A stretch of 64,000 bases of DNA, taken from AP-15 sp963797115 (GTDB lineage Bacteria; Pseudomonadota; Alphaproteobacteria; ATCC43930; CGMCC-115725). Shown piece after piece: positions 9,494 through 16,880 of this stretch. The notes beneath the pieces are model-generated. The model did not search any database. It was not told where the DNA came from and saw only the letters and a program-made list of their open reading frames with translations. Every line of letters starts with the position of its first letter. The stretch's first letter is position 1. The stretch covers positions 868,001-932,000 of the forward strand of contig CAWCOH010000001.1 in the NCBI GenBank assembly GCA_963797115.1. The letters are read 5' to 3'. A program made the position numbers and the translations under genes.

Positions 9494-9712
9494 GAACCCA
9501 AAGCCGGCATTGGCTTCTGGATGGCATTCTACAATCTCCAGCGCCCACGTCAGGCACGGGCGAACCGGGCACCCATGGCGGTCTGGCGCAATGGCATCAC
9601 CGGCGCACTTGGAGAGATGGCTGTGGATACGACGCTGCACTTGGACAATGCCGCCGCGGTGCCCACATACCCACAGCCGCAACAGCAACCACAACTTGTT
9701 CTGATTCGATGA
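9494..9712 (+). pseudogene. IS3-family transposase (OrfB) C-terminal remnant
   Basis: In frame 2 the segment FWMAFYNLQRPRQARANRA, then PMAVWRNGITGALGEMAVD and a PQPQQQPQ tail, is the C-terminal end of an IS3-family OrfB integrase (FYN-RPHQAL-type motif followed by a proline/glutamine tail). The catalytic DDE core is absent upstream. It marks the left side of the glycosyltransferase/methyltransferase pair; an IS3 OrfA remnant lies on the other side at about 12.3 kb. Confidence 0.65.
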
Positions 9713-9794
9713 TTTGAGAACGACGGAGCGGCCCATCTCCCACTGAGAGACCGCCCCAAATGGTCCTCGTGGCCGGGTTCAGCTCATCTGTGCC

Positions 9795-11018
9795 TTGCCG
9801 ATCACTTATGAGGCGCTAGAATACGTTTTAACCGGGATCTTTATTGGAGCTGTTAGATTGGGCGGGTCGGTACGAGGATCGCTTCATGTCGGAGTTGATG
9901 CTAGGTGTCTAAACGCACGCCGTCCGTGGGGAGGAGGAAACTACCTTTCCGGTATAGCATCGGAGCTCGCTCGTTCCGGCGAAGTGGATTGGAGCTTCTT
10001 TTCCAACCGACCCGACTTGCCGTTTCACACGCCTCCTGATGCTGATGATCGCCCGGTTTACCTGCTCGATTGTCCGGGCCACCGCTTTCAGATTTGGGAG
10101 CAAGTTGTGCTCCCGGCGCAGGCGCGATACCGGGGAGTTGATGTTCTGCACTGCCCGTTTAGCTCGCTTCCGTTGTGGCAGCCGGTTCCGACTGTAGTGA
10201 CACTTCACGATACGATCGAGTGGGACGATGATACGCTGCCGCGCAACTCCTATATGGACCGCTTACTGCCCCGGGCATTTGCGAAATGCGCCGCTGTGGT
10301 AACGCCGAGCAATCATTCGCGAGACGATATTCTGCGCCGCTGGCCCGACATGTCTGACAAGGTATTTGTGGTGCCCCACGGTATCGACAAACGCTTCTTG
10401 GATATTGCCCCTGAGCAGCTAACGCCAGACCTGATGGCGCTAGGCGTCAGGGAACCATACTTGGTCTATTTCGGTGGGGAGTTCGCGAGAAAGCGGTTGG
10501 ACTGGACGATCGACACTTTCGAAGCGATAGAAGATCCGGAGCTGTTGCTGGTCATCTGCGGCTTACCAGAGGAACGCCATACCGATTTTATCACAAAACT
10601 GCGGCCGGAAACGCGCGGTCGGGTTCGCTTGTTGCCCTATATTCCGACCGATTCGATGGCTCGGCTCTTTCAAAATGCCGCGGCAATTCTCTATCCGACG
10701 CTTTATGAGGGTTTCGGCTTCCCTGCTCTCGAGGCGCAGGCCGTTGGAACGCCGGTCCTATTCAGCCCAATCAGCAGCTTGCAGGAACTCTCGGGACCGG
10801 GCGCGAGATTGCTTGCGCCTAACGACCGTTCTGGTTGGATTGAGCTGTGCACCAAGCTGGTAGCCGAAGGTCGCGAGCAACGCGTACCGGATAACAACGC
10901 GCGTCGCTGGGCAAGACGTTTTTCATGGGAGGAAGCCGCGCGACGACACCTCCAAGTATATGAAACCGCGGCCGCGGAGCGGGCATGTGTGCGGAGAGGG
11001 TGGCGACGTGCCGGTTAG
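9795..11018 (+). CDS. GT4 family glycosyltransferase
   Basis: About 407 residues with the GT-B fold of family GT4, cytoplasmic or membrane-associated enzymes that move a sugar from a nucleotide donor to a growing glycan. Marks: VGVDARCLNARRPWGGG (N-terminal glycine loop), TLHDTIEWDD, VVTPSNHSRDDI, VFVVPHGID, LVYFGGEFARKR and the donor-binding LYEGFGFPALEAQAVGTPV with the usual E-x7-E pair. The N-terminus is uncertain: TTG at 9795 is the most upstream start, but the conserved region begins only at SLHVGVDAR (about residue 29), so a start nearer 9860-9880 is possible. It forms an island with the methyltransferase at 11340. Confidence 0.8.
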   Translation: MPITYEALEYVLTGIFIGAVRLGGSVRGSLHVGVDARCLNARRPWGGGNYLSGIASELARSGEVDWSFFSNRPDLPFHTPPDADDRPVYLLDCPGHRFQIWEQVVLPAQARYRGVDVLHCPFSSLPLWQPVPTVVTLHDTIEWDDDTLPRNSYMDRLLPRAFAKCAAVVTPSNHSRDDILRRWPDMSDKVFVVPHGIDKRFLDIAPEQLTPDLMALGVREPYLVYFGGEFARKRLDWTIDTFEAIEDPELLLVICGLPEERHTDFITKLRPETRGRVRLLPYIPTDSMARLFQNAAAILYPTLYEGFGFPALEAQAVGTPVLFSPISSLQELSGPGARLLAPNDRSGWIELCTKLVAEGREQRVPDNNARRWARRFSWEEAARRHLQVYETAAAERACVRRGWRRAG

Positions 11019-11339
11019 CGAAACACGTGTGGTCCCAGGCGACCATTTCATCCGCCCGGCCCGGCTGCTTCGGAACAATAAACATCCTCCCAGGTTCCCC
11101 AAATTCTTGGTTGCGGCTTGCACACGCTCCCGATGTACCAGGTTTCATCAATGCGCGCCGTCGACGCCTTGGTCGAAACTTGCCTGGTACATCACCAGGT
11201 TGCTGCGATATTGCAATGTATTCCGGCAGGCTACCAAGACTATATCATTATCCAACGCGGCTGTAGGCTTTGAAACAAGATTCCGCACGCTCGTCCCAGA
11301 GCGTCCGGGGTTTCATTAGATAAAGCGGGATACTATCAA
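11019..11339. other. gap between glycosyltransferase and methyltransferase
   Basis: 321 bases in which I see no gene. The end is AT-rich compared with its surroundings and probably holds the promoter or leader of the methyltransferase gene. Confidence 0.4.
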
Positions 11340-12164
11340 TTGCATATTATTATAGAAAAAATTGCTCGTTTCGCTCGGAAACGACTACCTGATCAGTGGG
11401 CTGCAATCAGGGCAACGCTTGCCGAACGCCGACGCGACGGGCTCCTTACCAGCGTACATGCCCCGCCGAGAGTATTACAAGCAGGCGAAAAGATCTACAT
11501 CGCGCATCGGCCAGACTCTGATGTTTTCTATAAGTGTCACCCTGAGATCGGGCAGCTCTCGGAACTGTGGATCAAGAACAACATTATTATAAACGCCAGC
11601 GATCTCCCAAGACTATACGCGTTGATTTTCAACATTAAACAGATATTCGATGAGAATATCATGGGAGATATGGCAGAGTTGGGCGTTTATCGGGGAAACT
11701 CAGCGGCCGTACTCGCTTATTATGCTCGCATATATCATAGAAAGGTTTTGCTGTTTGATACCTTCGAGGGATTTGACCAACGCGATCTTGTTGGTATCGA
11801 TGAGTCAAAAGCGAACGAATTCAATGACACGTCTCTAGATCACGTACGAGACCTCGTCGGGGACAAAGACGTGAGATTTGTGCGGGGTCGGTTTCCACAA
11901 TCCATTCCGCCTGACCTTTACGCGTCGCAGTTCTGTCTTGCCCACATCGACTGCGATCTTTATGAGCCCGCAAAGGCAGGCTTGGAGTTCTTTTATCCCC
12001 GGTTGTCGCCGGGAGGTCTCCTTATCGTGCACGACTATGCCAATCCGCATTGGGATGGGATCAAGCGTGCGGTGGACGAGTATTGCCGAGAGATACCGGA
12101 AAGGCCCGTCGTTCTTGGCGACAAATCAGGAACCGTAATGATACGCAAGTGCACTATAGCGTGA
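11340..12164 (+). CDS. TylF/MycF-type SAM-dependent O-methyltransferase
   Basis: 274 residues from a TTG start. The core matches macrocin O-methyltransferase (TylF/MycF) type enzymes: GDMAELGVYRGN (residues 109-120, SAM-binding motif I), LLFDTFEGFDQRD (138-149), and AHIDCDLYE (201-209) with the metal-binding acidic residues, followed by GGLLIVHDYANPHWDG. The family methylates sugar or polyketide hydroxyls and is often found in polysaccharide loci. Given the GT4 gene just upstream, methylation of a surface sugar is a reasonable inference. The gene is more AT-rich than its surroundings, which suggests acquisition from elsewhere. Confidence 0.8.
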   Translation: MHIIIEKIARFARKRLPDQWAAIRATLAERRRDGLLTSVHAPPRVLQAGEKIYIAHRPDSDVFYKCHPEIGQLSELWIKNNIIINASDLPRLYALIFNIKQIFDENIMGDMAELGVYRGNSAAVLAYYARIYHRKVLLFDTFEGFDQRDLVGIDESKANEFNDTSLDHVRDLVGDKDVRFVRGRFPQSIPPDLYASQFCLAHIDCDLYEPAKAGLEFFYPRLSPGGLLIVHDYANPHWDGIKRAVDEYCREIPERPVVLGDKSGTVMIRKCTIA

Positions 12165-12281
12165 TCGCCTCGGGCAGGAAATAAACTCGCAATTTGGCGG
12201 CTGGATATTTGGTGGGAGGCGTATTCCATTCGCCAGTATGCGGTTTCCGCGATCAGGGGCACCCCCTCCTCCGCAGGCTAA

Positions 12282-12353
12282 GCTCTTGACCACCGCCAGC
12301 GCCACCTTCGCCTTGAACCCTGCATTGTGCTGCTTCCGCGTTCGCTTCGTATC
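12282..12353 (-). pseudogene. IS3-family OrfA N-terminal remnant
   Basis: On the minus strand TKRTRKQHNAGFKAKVALA and VVKS match the first ~25 residues of an IS3-family OrfA (KRTR-x-H-x-A-x-FKAKVALAAVK). Nothing recognisable of the element follows. The rest of the gap from 12165 to 12623 shows no gene. Confidence 0.6.
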
Positions 12354-12623
12354 CCGCACCTGCGCCACCGACGCCTTCCAGGGGCAGAGCTGCACCTCAA
12401 CCTACTGTCTCACGTTCGGGGTCCAGCTCGATCTCCGGTATGTAATAACTCGTGCTGCCGAACCCTGCAGTGCCAGGGTAACCATCCTGGGTCAGCTGAC
12501 TCAAGTTGCAACACAAGAGGCAGGTTTCTGGTTTCAGCGCAAGGAAACCGGCGGTAGATCGATCGCGCGACGGTGCTCAATTTCTCGCCGAATCCCGGCA
12601 CGTGTCACTTCCGCTTTTTTCGC

Positions 12624-13361
12624 CTACTCCCAATAGGCCTGCACGATCGCGTTGTCGTCACCGAGGATCAGGTTGAGTCGGTTCGGATTGTGGGTGATCC
12701 CGCGGATGCCACGTGTCGGGACGATCCAGCGCAGTATCTTGGGCAGGTCCTCCTGACGCATGATGCCGGGTTGCCCGGCCGCAGCTTGGCCGCGTTCGGC
12801 AAACTTCTTGCCGATACAGTCCTTGCAGCTGTCTGTGGTAACACTAGCCTGCTTGGCGCCGGGGAGCGGTTTGACCTCGATCGTGTTCTCTGACGCGCGG
12901 ACGCGGACCCCCTTGAACGGGTGAGCCTCTTCCAGCGCGAAGACCGCCCCGATCGGAACGAATCCCTCGGCAGGCTGGGATTGCACCGGCGCCGTCGCAA
13001 TAAATTGTAGATCAAGGACTTCGTCGAAGGCCTTGCCCCAAAATGTCGGGACCAGTTGTGGCGCGCTCCACCCTTGGGAGCTGGTCAGCCCCGTCACCCG
13101 CACAATGTCGAGTTGGGGCTCGGTGCTAGTTCGTAAGACCTCGACACCAGTCACGTACAGCACTGGCAGCTCTGATGCTGTGGCTGTCTCAGGACCCGTG
13201 GCGGGGATTGCCGACGGCGCAGACCCGGGAGAGTAATGGGGGAACTGCCCGTCGGCGCTCGGCGGCGGCGGGTTAGTCTGCGCCACAGCGAGCCCAATCA
13301 TGCATCCGGGCATCGCGGCCGCGATGGCGAATGCGGCCAGGCGGCGGTATGTTTTGGCCAT
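12624..13361 (-). CDS. exported protein of unknown function, third gene of the grr operon
   Basis: 245 residues when started at the ATG at 13361, which is preceded by GAGGAGAGG, an excellent Shine-Dalgarno sequence; the open frame runs further upstream but that part overlaps grrM. The N-terminus is a signal peptide (KTYRR, then a hydrophobic stretch, then AVAQ). A Pro-rich spacer follows, and the body holds a DSCKDC cysteine pair and a C-terminal NRLNLILGDDNAIVQAYW. I do not recognise the family and see none of the solute-binding features expected for the GrrP protein of other GRRM systems. It lies 23 bp downstream of grrM on the same strand, so it is probably co-transcribed and may hold, export or process the modified peptide outside the cytoplasm; this is inference. 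Confidence 0.75.
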   Translation of the reverse strand: MAKTYRRLAAFAIAAAMPGCMIGLAVAQTNPPPPSADGQFPHYSPGSAPSAIPATGPETATASELPVLYVTGVEVLRTSTEPQLDIVRVTGLTSSQGWSAPQLVPTFWGKAFDEVLDLQFIATAPVQSQPAEGFVPIGAVFALEEAHPFKGVRVRASENTIEVKPLPGAKQASVTTDSCKDCIGKKFAERGQAAAGQPGIMRQEDLPKILRWIVPTRGIRGITHNPNRLNLILGDDNAIVQAYWE

Positions 13362-13384
13362 CCTCTCCTCCGAATTGACTGAAC

Positions 13385-14548
13385 TCATCCGCAAAGCTTG
13401 GCGCGAGAAACGGCTTCTAGGCAGCTGCTCGTTGGCGGCACGCACTCCAGCGCATCGAGAACAAGATCGGTCGCTCGCATCTTGGTCAAACGACAATAGG
13501 TCGTCTCAGTACTAGCAAAGCTCCCGTTTTCGGCGAGCTTGTTGATGGGCTCGCCGCCCCCGCAAACAGTGAAATACTCGCAGCGCTCCCGGCACATCTC
13601 GACGCCCTCCCGAATGTCGGCAAGCATCCTGGCGAAATTGGAACGTCGCGGCAAATCGACGAGATCGTCGCGATTGATGTTGCCCAGGAAAAAATCTCTA
13701 TAATCCGGGTTCTTCATACCGAGCAACTCGGGCGAAAAAGTCGAGATGTTGCCGGCCCAATCCATGCTGGTAATTGCGAAGGGTTCGACCAGCTGGTTAC
13801 TGAAAGGCGCATTCGCAGGGCGAATGACTTGTTGTACTGCATGCTCGATTTCACGAATGAAGCTGATCTTGCCGGGAGCTGCAGCGGACAGCCGCCAGAA
13901 TTCGCTCAAAAACCGGTAATAGGCAGCCTCGACCCCGATTTTGGCGAAGGATCGTGAGACGTAGTCACCCTCGGATTCTTCGACATTGAAGCACACCCGG
14001 TCGATCCCTTCCGCGACGTAGAAATCAAACATTTTTCGGGGTGCCGCCATGCTCTCCGCCGATAGAACCGAGATAACGTGGAATGGAACCTCGCACCGGC
14101 GCAGCAGGCGGATGCCGGCGATTGTCCTGTCGAAAGTCCCGCGACCCGAGCGGGTCAGCCGGTTGCGATCATGAAACTGTCTGGGGCCGTCGATGCTGAC
14201 CCCGAGATTGACATGCTCCTCGACGAAGAATGTGCACCAGGCTTCGTCGATCAACGTTCCGTTGGTCTGAAACGAATGCGCGACCGCTAAGTCTGCTGGC
14301 CTCAGCCGATCGATCATGCGGAAAGCATCCCGGTAGAACGCGATCGGCAGCACCATTGGCTCGCCGGCATGCCAGACAACCGAGAGGCATTCGCCGAGCC
14401 AGCGCGAAGCGAAGATCTGGGAGAAAAGATTGAAGAGTGTTTCTTTGGCGACGACCGCTTTCGAATTGCGATCAGGAAGATAACAATATCGGCAATCTAT
14501 GTTGCAGAATGGGGTAGGCTGGACGACCAGCAGCTCTATTCGGGGCAC
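13385..14548 (-). CDS. grrM: GRRM-system radical SAM/SPASM peptide maturase
   Basis: 387 residues when started at GTG 14548 (PRIELLVVQPTPF). The frame stays open for 105 more codons upstream, but that stretch is the antiphase reading of the grrA core repeats and is rejected. The radical SAM cluster motif Cx3Cx2C is CNIDCRYC (C15, C19, C22), followed by YLPDRN, the WHAGEPM strand, QTNGTLIDEAW and LGVSIDGP. A cysteine-rich SPASM domain with CRERCEYFTVCGGG closes the protein (about 320-350). This is the architecture of GrrM/OscB enzymes, which form three-residue cyclophane crosslinks (aromatic ring to the beta carbon two residues on) in GrrA precursors. It stands directly between the precursor gene and an exported protein on the same strand. 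Confidence 0.85.
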   Translation of the reverse strand: MPRIELLVVQPTPFCNIDCRYCYLPDRNSKAVVAKETLFNLFSQIFASRWLGECLSVVWHAGEPMVLPIAFYRDAFRMIDRLRPADLAVAHSFQTNGTLIDEAWCTFFVEEHVNLGVSIDGPRQFHDRNRLTRSGRGTFDRTIAGIRLLRRCEVPFHVISVLSAESMAAPRKMFDFYVAEGIDRVCFNVEESEGDYVSRSFAKIGVEAAYYRFLSEFWRLSAAAPGKISFIREIEHAVQQVIRPANAPFSNQLVEPFAITSMDWAGNISTFSPELLGMKNPDYRDFFLGNINRDDLVDLPRRSNFARMLADIREGVEMCRERCEYFTVCGGGEPINKLAENGSFASTETTYCRLTKMRATDLVLDALECVPPTSSCLEAVSRAKLCG

Positions 14549-14582
14549 GCAGTGGCTCGCTGTGCCATCCCGATGAACCGGC

Positions 14583-14942
14583 CTACCAATTACGCCACCA
14601 ATTGTTCCAATTGTTCCAATTGCGCCAATTGTTCCAGTTCGGCCAACCCCAACCGGGACGCCCCCACCCCCAATTGTGCCACCAGTTTCCCCAGGCGAGC
14701 TGGAGGTTGGCGTCGTCTTGCTTCGCCGGCCCGCCCTGGGCCTCGGCAATGTCGGAGACCGCTTCGCGAATGGCGGCAAGCCGCTCGGAGATCCCGGCTT
14801 GGCCCGCCGCTGAAGGATGCTGTCCGGCCGGATGATCGGCGCCCGCGCTCGGTGCCACTGCACCGAGCAAGAGCGAGATGCCAGCCGCTCCGGCGGGAAC
14901 GATCCCGGACAAGGTCCGACAGTATTTCTGCCGCAGCGACAT
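14583..14942 (-). CDS. grrA: GrrA-type RiPP precursor with a Trp/Asn-rich core
   Basis: 119 residues, ATG 14942 preceded by an AGGGGAA ribosome-binding site. Residues 1-36 are a basic/hydrophobic leader resembling a signal peptide, 37-80 a helical linker, and 83-119 the core. The core holds 14 tryptophans in 37 residues and eight W-x-N triads (W84, W88, W100, W103, W106, W109, W112, W116), the Trp-x-Asn pattern expected for three-residue cyclophane formation by the downstream radical SAM enzyme. GrrA family precursors are usually Gly-rich; here Asn and Trp dominate and only the first part (WGWGRPGWGW) keeps Gly. The stop is 34 bp before the proposed grrM start. The activity of the product is unknown. 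Confidence 0.85.
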   Translation of the reverse strand: MSLRQKYCRTLSGIVPAGAAGISLLLGAVAPSAGADHPAGQHPSAAGQAGISERLAAIREAVSDIAEAQGGPAKQDDANLQLAWGNWWHNWGWGRPGWGWPNWNNWRNWNNWNNWWRNW

Positions 14943-14982
14943 CAGATTCCCCTTTATCGACTACCGGTTATCGCCGATGCGT

Positions 14983-15147
14983 CTATAACAAAGCGTGGTC
15001 ATCGGGGTCAAACCCACCTGAACCCACCTGCCGACTACACGTCTGGCGTCGCACGGCATCGTGGAGCCGAGGAGCGGTGAGAACTCCTAACGCGCCTGCA
15101 GAAAGGATTTCAGACGGGATGTCGAGATACTTCAACCGAAGCGACAT
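14983..15147 (-). CDS. short leader-like peptide, degenerate second GrrA
   Basis: 54 codons upstream of grrA in the same orientation. The start (MSLRLKYLDIPSEILSAGAL) matches the first 20 residues of GrrA (MSLRQKYCRTLSGIVPAGAA) at about 11 positions, and the ribosome-binding region (AGGGGAAGACTTG before ATG) also resembles that of grrA. After residue ~22 the likeness ends and no W-x-N core exists; the frame stops at 14985. I read it as a duplicated precursor gene that has lost its core. It may still be translated. The two genes are 40 bp apart. Confidence 0.5.
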   Translation of the reverse strand: MSLRLKYLDIPSEILSAGALGVLTAPRLHDAVRRQTCSRQVGSGGFDPDDHALL

Positions 15148-15233
15148 CAAGTCTTCCCCTTCCTGGCGCGCTCCAAGCCAAACGAAGCCGAAGTTTGTGG
15201 GCAGACACCTTACAAACCTTTAAATATGCGTGA

Positions 15234-15782
15234 TCAAGCTGCTCGGCCACTCACCCATGGCGGCGAGCTTTCAAGGATCCGGACAAATACCGGGCAGTCG
15301 GGCGCGTGGGCGCCAGGCAGATAGCCGATGCTCATCAGAAATTCGCCGACAATCTGGCTGCCGGTAAAGCGAAATGTCCGGCGGAAGAGCTGTGTCCACG
15401 CCTCCGGCGAGCGCGGATGATTCGCCGCGAGCCAAAGCGCAAATGACCCGTGCGAGGCGCGAAGCACCTGAATTCGCTGTGCATTCTCCCTAGCCGCTTC
15501 GATTTTAAGGCGATTGCGGATGATCCCCGGGTCGGCAAGCAGCCGTTCGGTCTCCGCCGCGCCGAAGGCGGCGACTCGATCGACCGTGAAGTCGGCATAG
15601 GCGGCACGAAACCCCGCGCGCTTCCTGAGAATCGTCGCCCATGACAGGCCCGCCTGATTGATCTCGAGCATCAACCGCTCGAACAGCACGTTTTCGTCCT
15701 CGGTCGGAAAGCCGTACTCGGTATCGTGATACTGCCCGTGAACGGGATCCCCGGGCGCCATCCGGCAGTAGGCGGCACTCAC
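15234..15782 (-). CDS. tag: DNA-3-methyladenine glycosylase I
   Basis: 182 residues from a GTG start. The sequence is colinear with Tag: YCRMAPGDPVHGQYHDTEYG at the N-terminus (with the zinc-ligand Cys and His), QAGLSWATILRKR, a DPGIIRNRLKIEAARENAQ helix-hairpin-helix region and GYLPGAHAPDC, which supplies the C-terminal His and Cys zinc ligands. The enzyme removes 3-methyladenine from alkylated DNA as the first step of base excision repair. The stop codon of the DUF1467 gene lies one base before this start, so the two are almost certainly co-transcribed in the order mce, DUF1467, tag. Confidence 0.9.
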   Translation of the reverse strand: MSAAYCRMAPGDPVHGQYHDTEYGFPTEDENVLFERLMLEINQAGLSWATILRKRAGFRAAYADFTVDRVAAFGAAETERLLADPGIIRNRLKIEAARENAQRIQVLRASHGSFALWLAANHPRSPEAWTQLFRRTFRFTGSQIVGEFLMSIGYLPGAHAPDCPVFVRILESSPPWVSGRAA

Positions 15783-15783
15783 C

Positions 15784-16020
15784 TCAGGGCTCGCGGAAAC
15801 TGAGCCACGGCGACATCACCACAGCATAGATAACCAGCCAAACAATTGCGGATACTGCGGTCGTGACCGCCATCTTCAGCAGCAACCGCGGACGAGGCGG
15901 CGCCCCGGCCGCATAACCCGGGTCGTCGGGGTCGGCCGGGGTTACCCACAGCGGCAGCACGGCAAACAGGATGACCCACCAGGTCAGGAAATAAACGACG
16001 ATCCCGGTGACCCAACCCAT
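15784..16020 (-). CDS. DUF1467 family small membrane protein
   Basis: 78 residues with two hydrophobic helices, one at the start (VTGIVVYFLTWWVILFAVLP) and one at the end (AVSAIVWLVIYAVVMSPW), and a Pro-rich loop with PRPRLLLKM between them. This is the pattern of DUF1467, a small inner-membrane protein found in alphaproteobacteria, usually next to methylmalonyl-CoA epimerase as here. Its function is not known. It starts 27 bp after the mce stop and ends one base before tag. Confidence 0.85.
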   Translation of the reverse strand: MGWVTGIVVYFLTWWVILFAVLPLWVTPADPDDPGYAAGAPPRPRLLLKMAVTTAVSAIVWLVIYAVVMSPWLSFREP

Positions 16021-16047
16021 GACAGAACCTGCTGAACCTCCGCCAGC

Positions 16048-16452
16048 TCACGCCTCTTCGAGCTCGATCAGGGTCCCGCAGAAATCCTTGGGATGGAGGA
16101 AGAGAACGGGCTTGTCATGAGCTCCCAGCCGCGGCTCGCCGTCACCGAGCACTCGGGCGCCTTCGGCGACCAACCGATCGCGCGCGGCGAGGATGTCGTC
16201 GACCTCGTAACAGAGGTGGTGCATGCCGCCTTCGGGATGGCGTTCGAGAAAACCGCGCACCTGGGAATTGGCGCCGAGCGGTTCGAGCAGCTCGATCCGC
16301 GTGTTCGGCAGCTCGACAAACACCACCGTTACGCCGTGCGCCGGCAATGTCCGCGGCACGGAGACCTGGGCCCCGAACACGTCCCGATAAAGCTCTCTCG
16401 CTACCGCGACATCAGGAACGACAATGGCCACATGGTTGAGCCTTCCGATCAT
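16048..16452 (-). CDS. mce: methylmalonyl-CoA epimerase
   Basis: 134 residues from ATG 16452, the normal family length; an ATG 36 bp upstream is in frame but would add a tail foreign to the family. It is a VOC-fold protein: IGRLNHVAIVVPDV (metal-binding His in the first beta-alpha unit), TRIELLEPLG (Glu ligand), GGMHHLCYEVDD (second His) and FCGTLIELEE (last Glu). The enzyme interconverts the R and S forms of methylmalonyl-CoA in propionyl-CoA breakdown. DUF1467 and tag follow on the same strand. Confidence 0.9.
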   Translation of the reverse strand: MIGRLNHVAIVVPDVAVARELYRDVFGAQVSVPRTLPAHGVTVVFVELPNTRIELLEPLGANSQVRGFLERHPEGGMHHLCYEVDDILAARDRLVAEGARVLGDGEPRLGAHDKPVLFLHPKDFCGTLIELEEA

Positions 16453-16690
16453 CTCATCTGCATAAGCCAAGGCCTGCCCCATCGGCAAGTGGGGTAGGGG
16501 CCGAGTGGGTCGATGGGCGCTCTCGCTGCTTTTTGCTGTTTCTGCAGGAAATTATCAGCGAGCATTGATTCGTACCCCGCGGAAACCCTCGAGAGTCGTC
16601 CATTCAGAGGGAAGCGGAACAGCGGATTTTCCGGCGTTTGCGGAATACGCATCCTTGCGATGGTAAATTCTTAACGAAGTTAAACGTGCT

Positions 16691-16719
16691 AATATAACAT
16701 ATTGCGAATCGTTTGTCAA
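16691..16719 (-). promoter_or_regulatory. near-consensus sigma-70 promoter ahead of mce
   Basis: On the minus strand TTGACA (16714-16719) and TATATT (16691-16696) are separated by 17 bases in an unusually AT-rich island. Transcription would run toward mce, with a leader of about 230 bases. The remaining gap (16453-16880) holds no gene that I can see. Confidence 0.6.
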
Positions 16720-16880
16720 ATATGAAATACAACCCAGACAGAAGGCCGCACCTCGCCAACGGCAGGCCGAGGACTGGCAACGTGTGGAGGCGATGTTGCA
16801 AGAACCGGAGGGCCGACGCGATCCTGGCGGGCGGGTCTAGGGGCCCTTTGCGCGTGCGCGGCGGCGCTGCCGCTACGTCA

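Noticed and set aside
14549..14863. A 105-codon N-terminal extension of GrrM with Gly-Thr-Ile repeats
   Set aside because: It is the antiphase reading of the grrA Trp/Asn repeats. The family starts just before PRIELLVVQPTPF.
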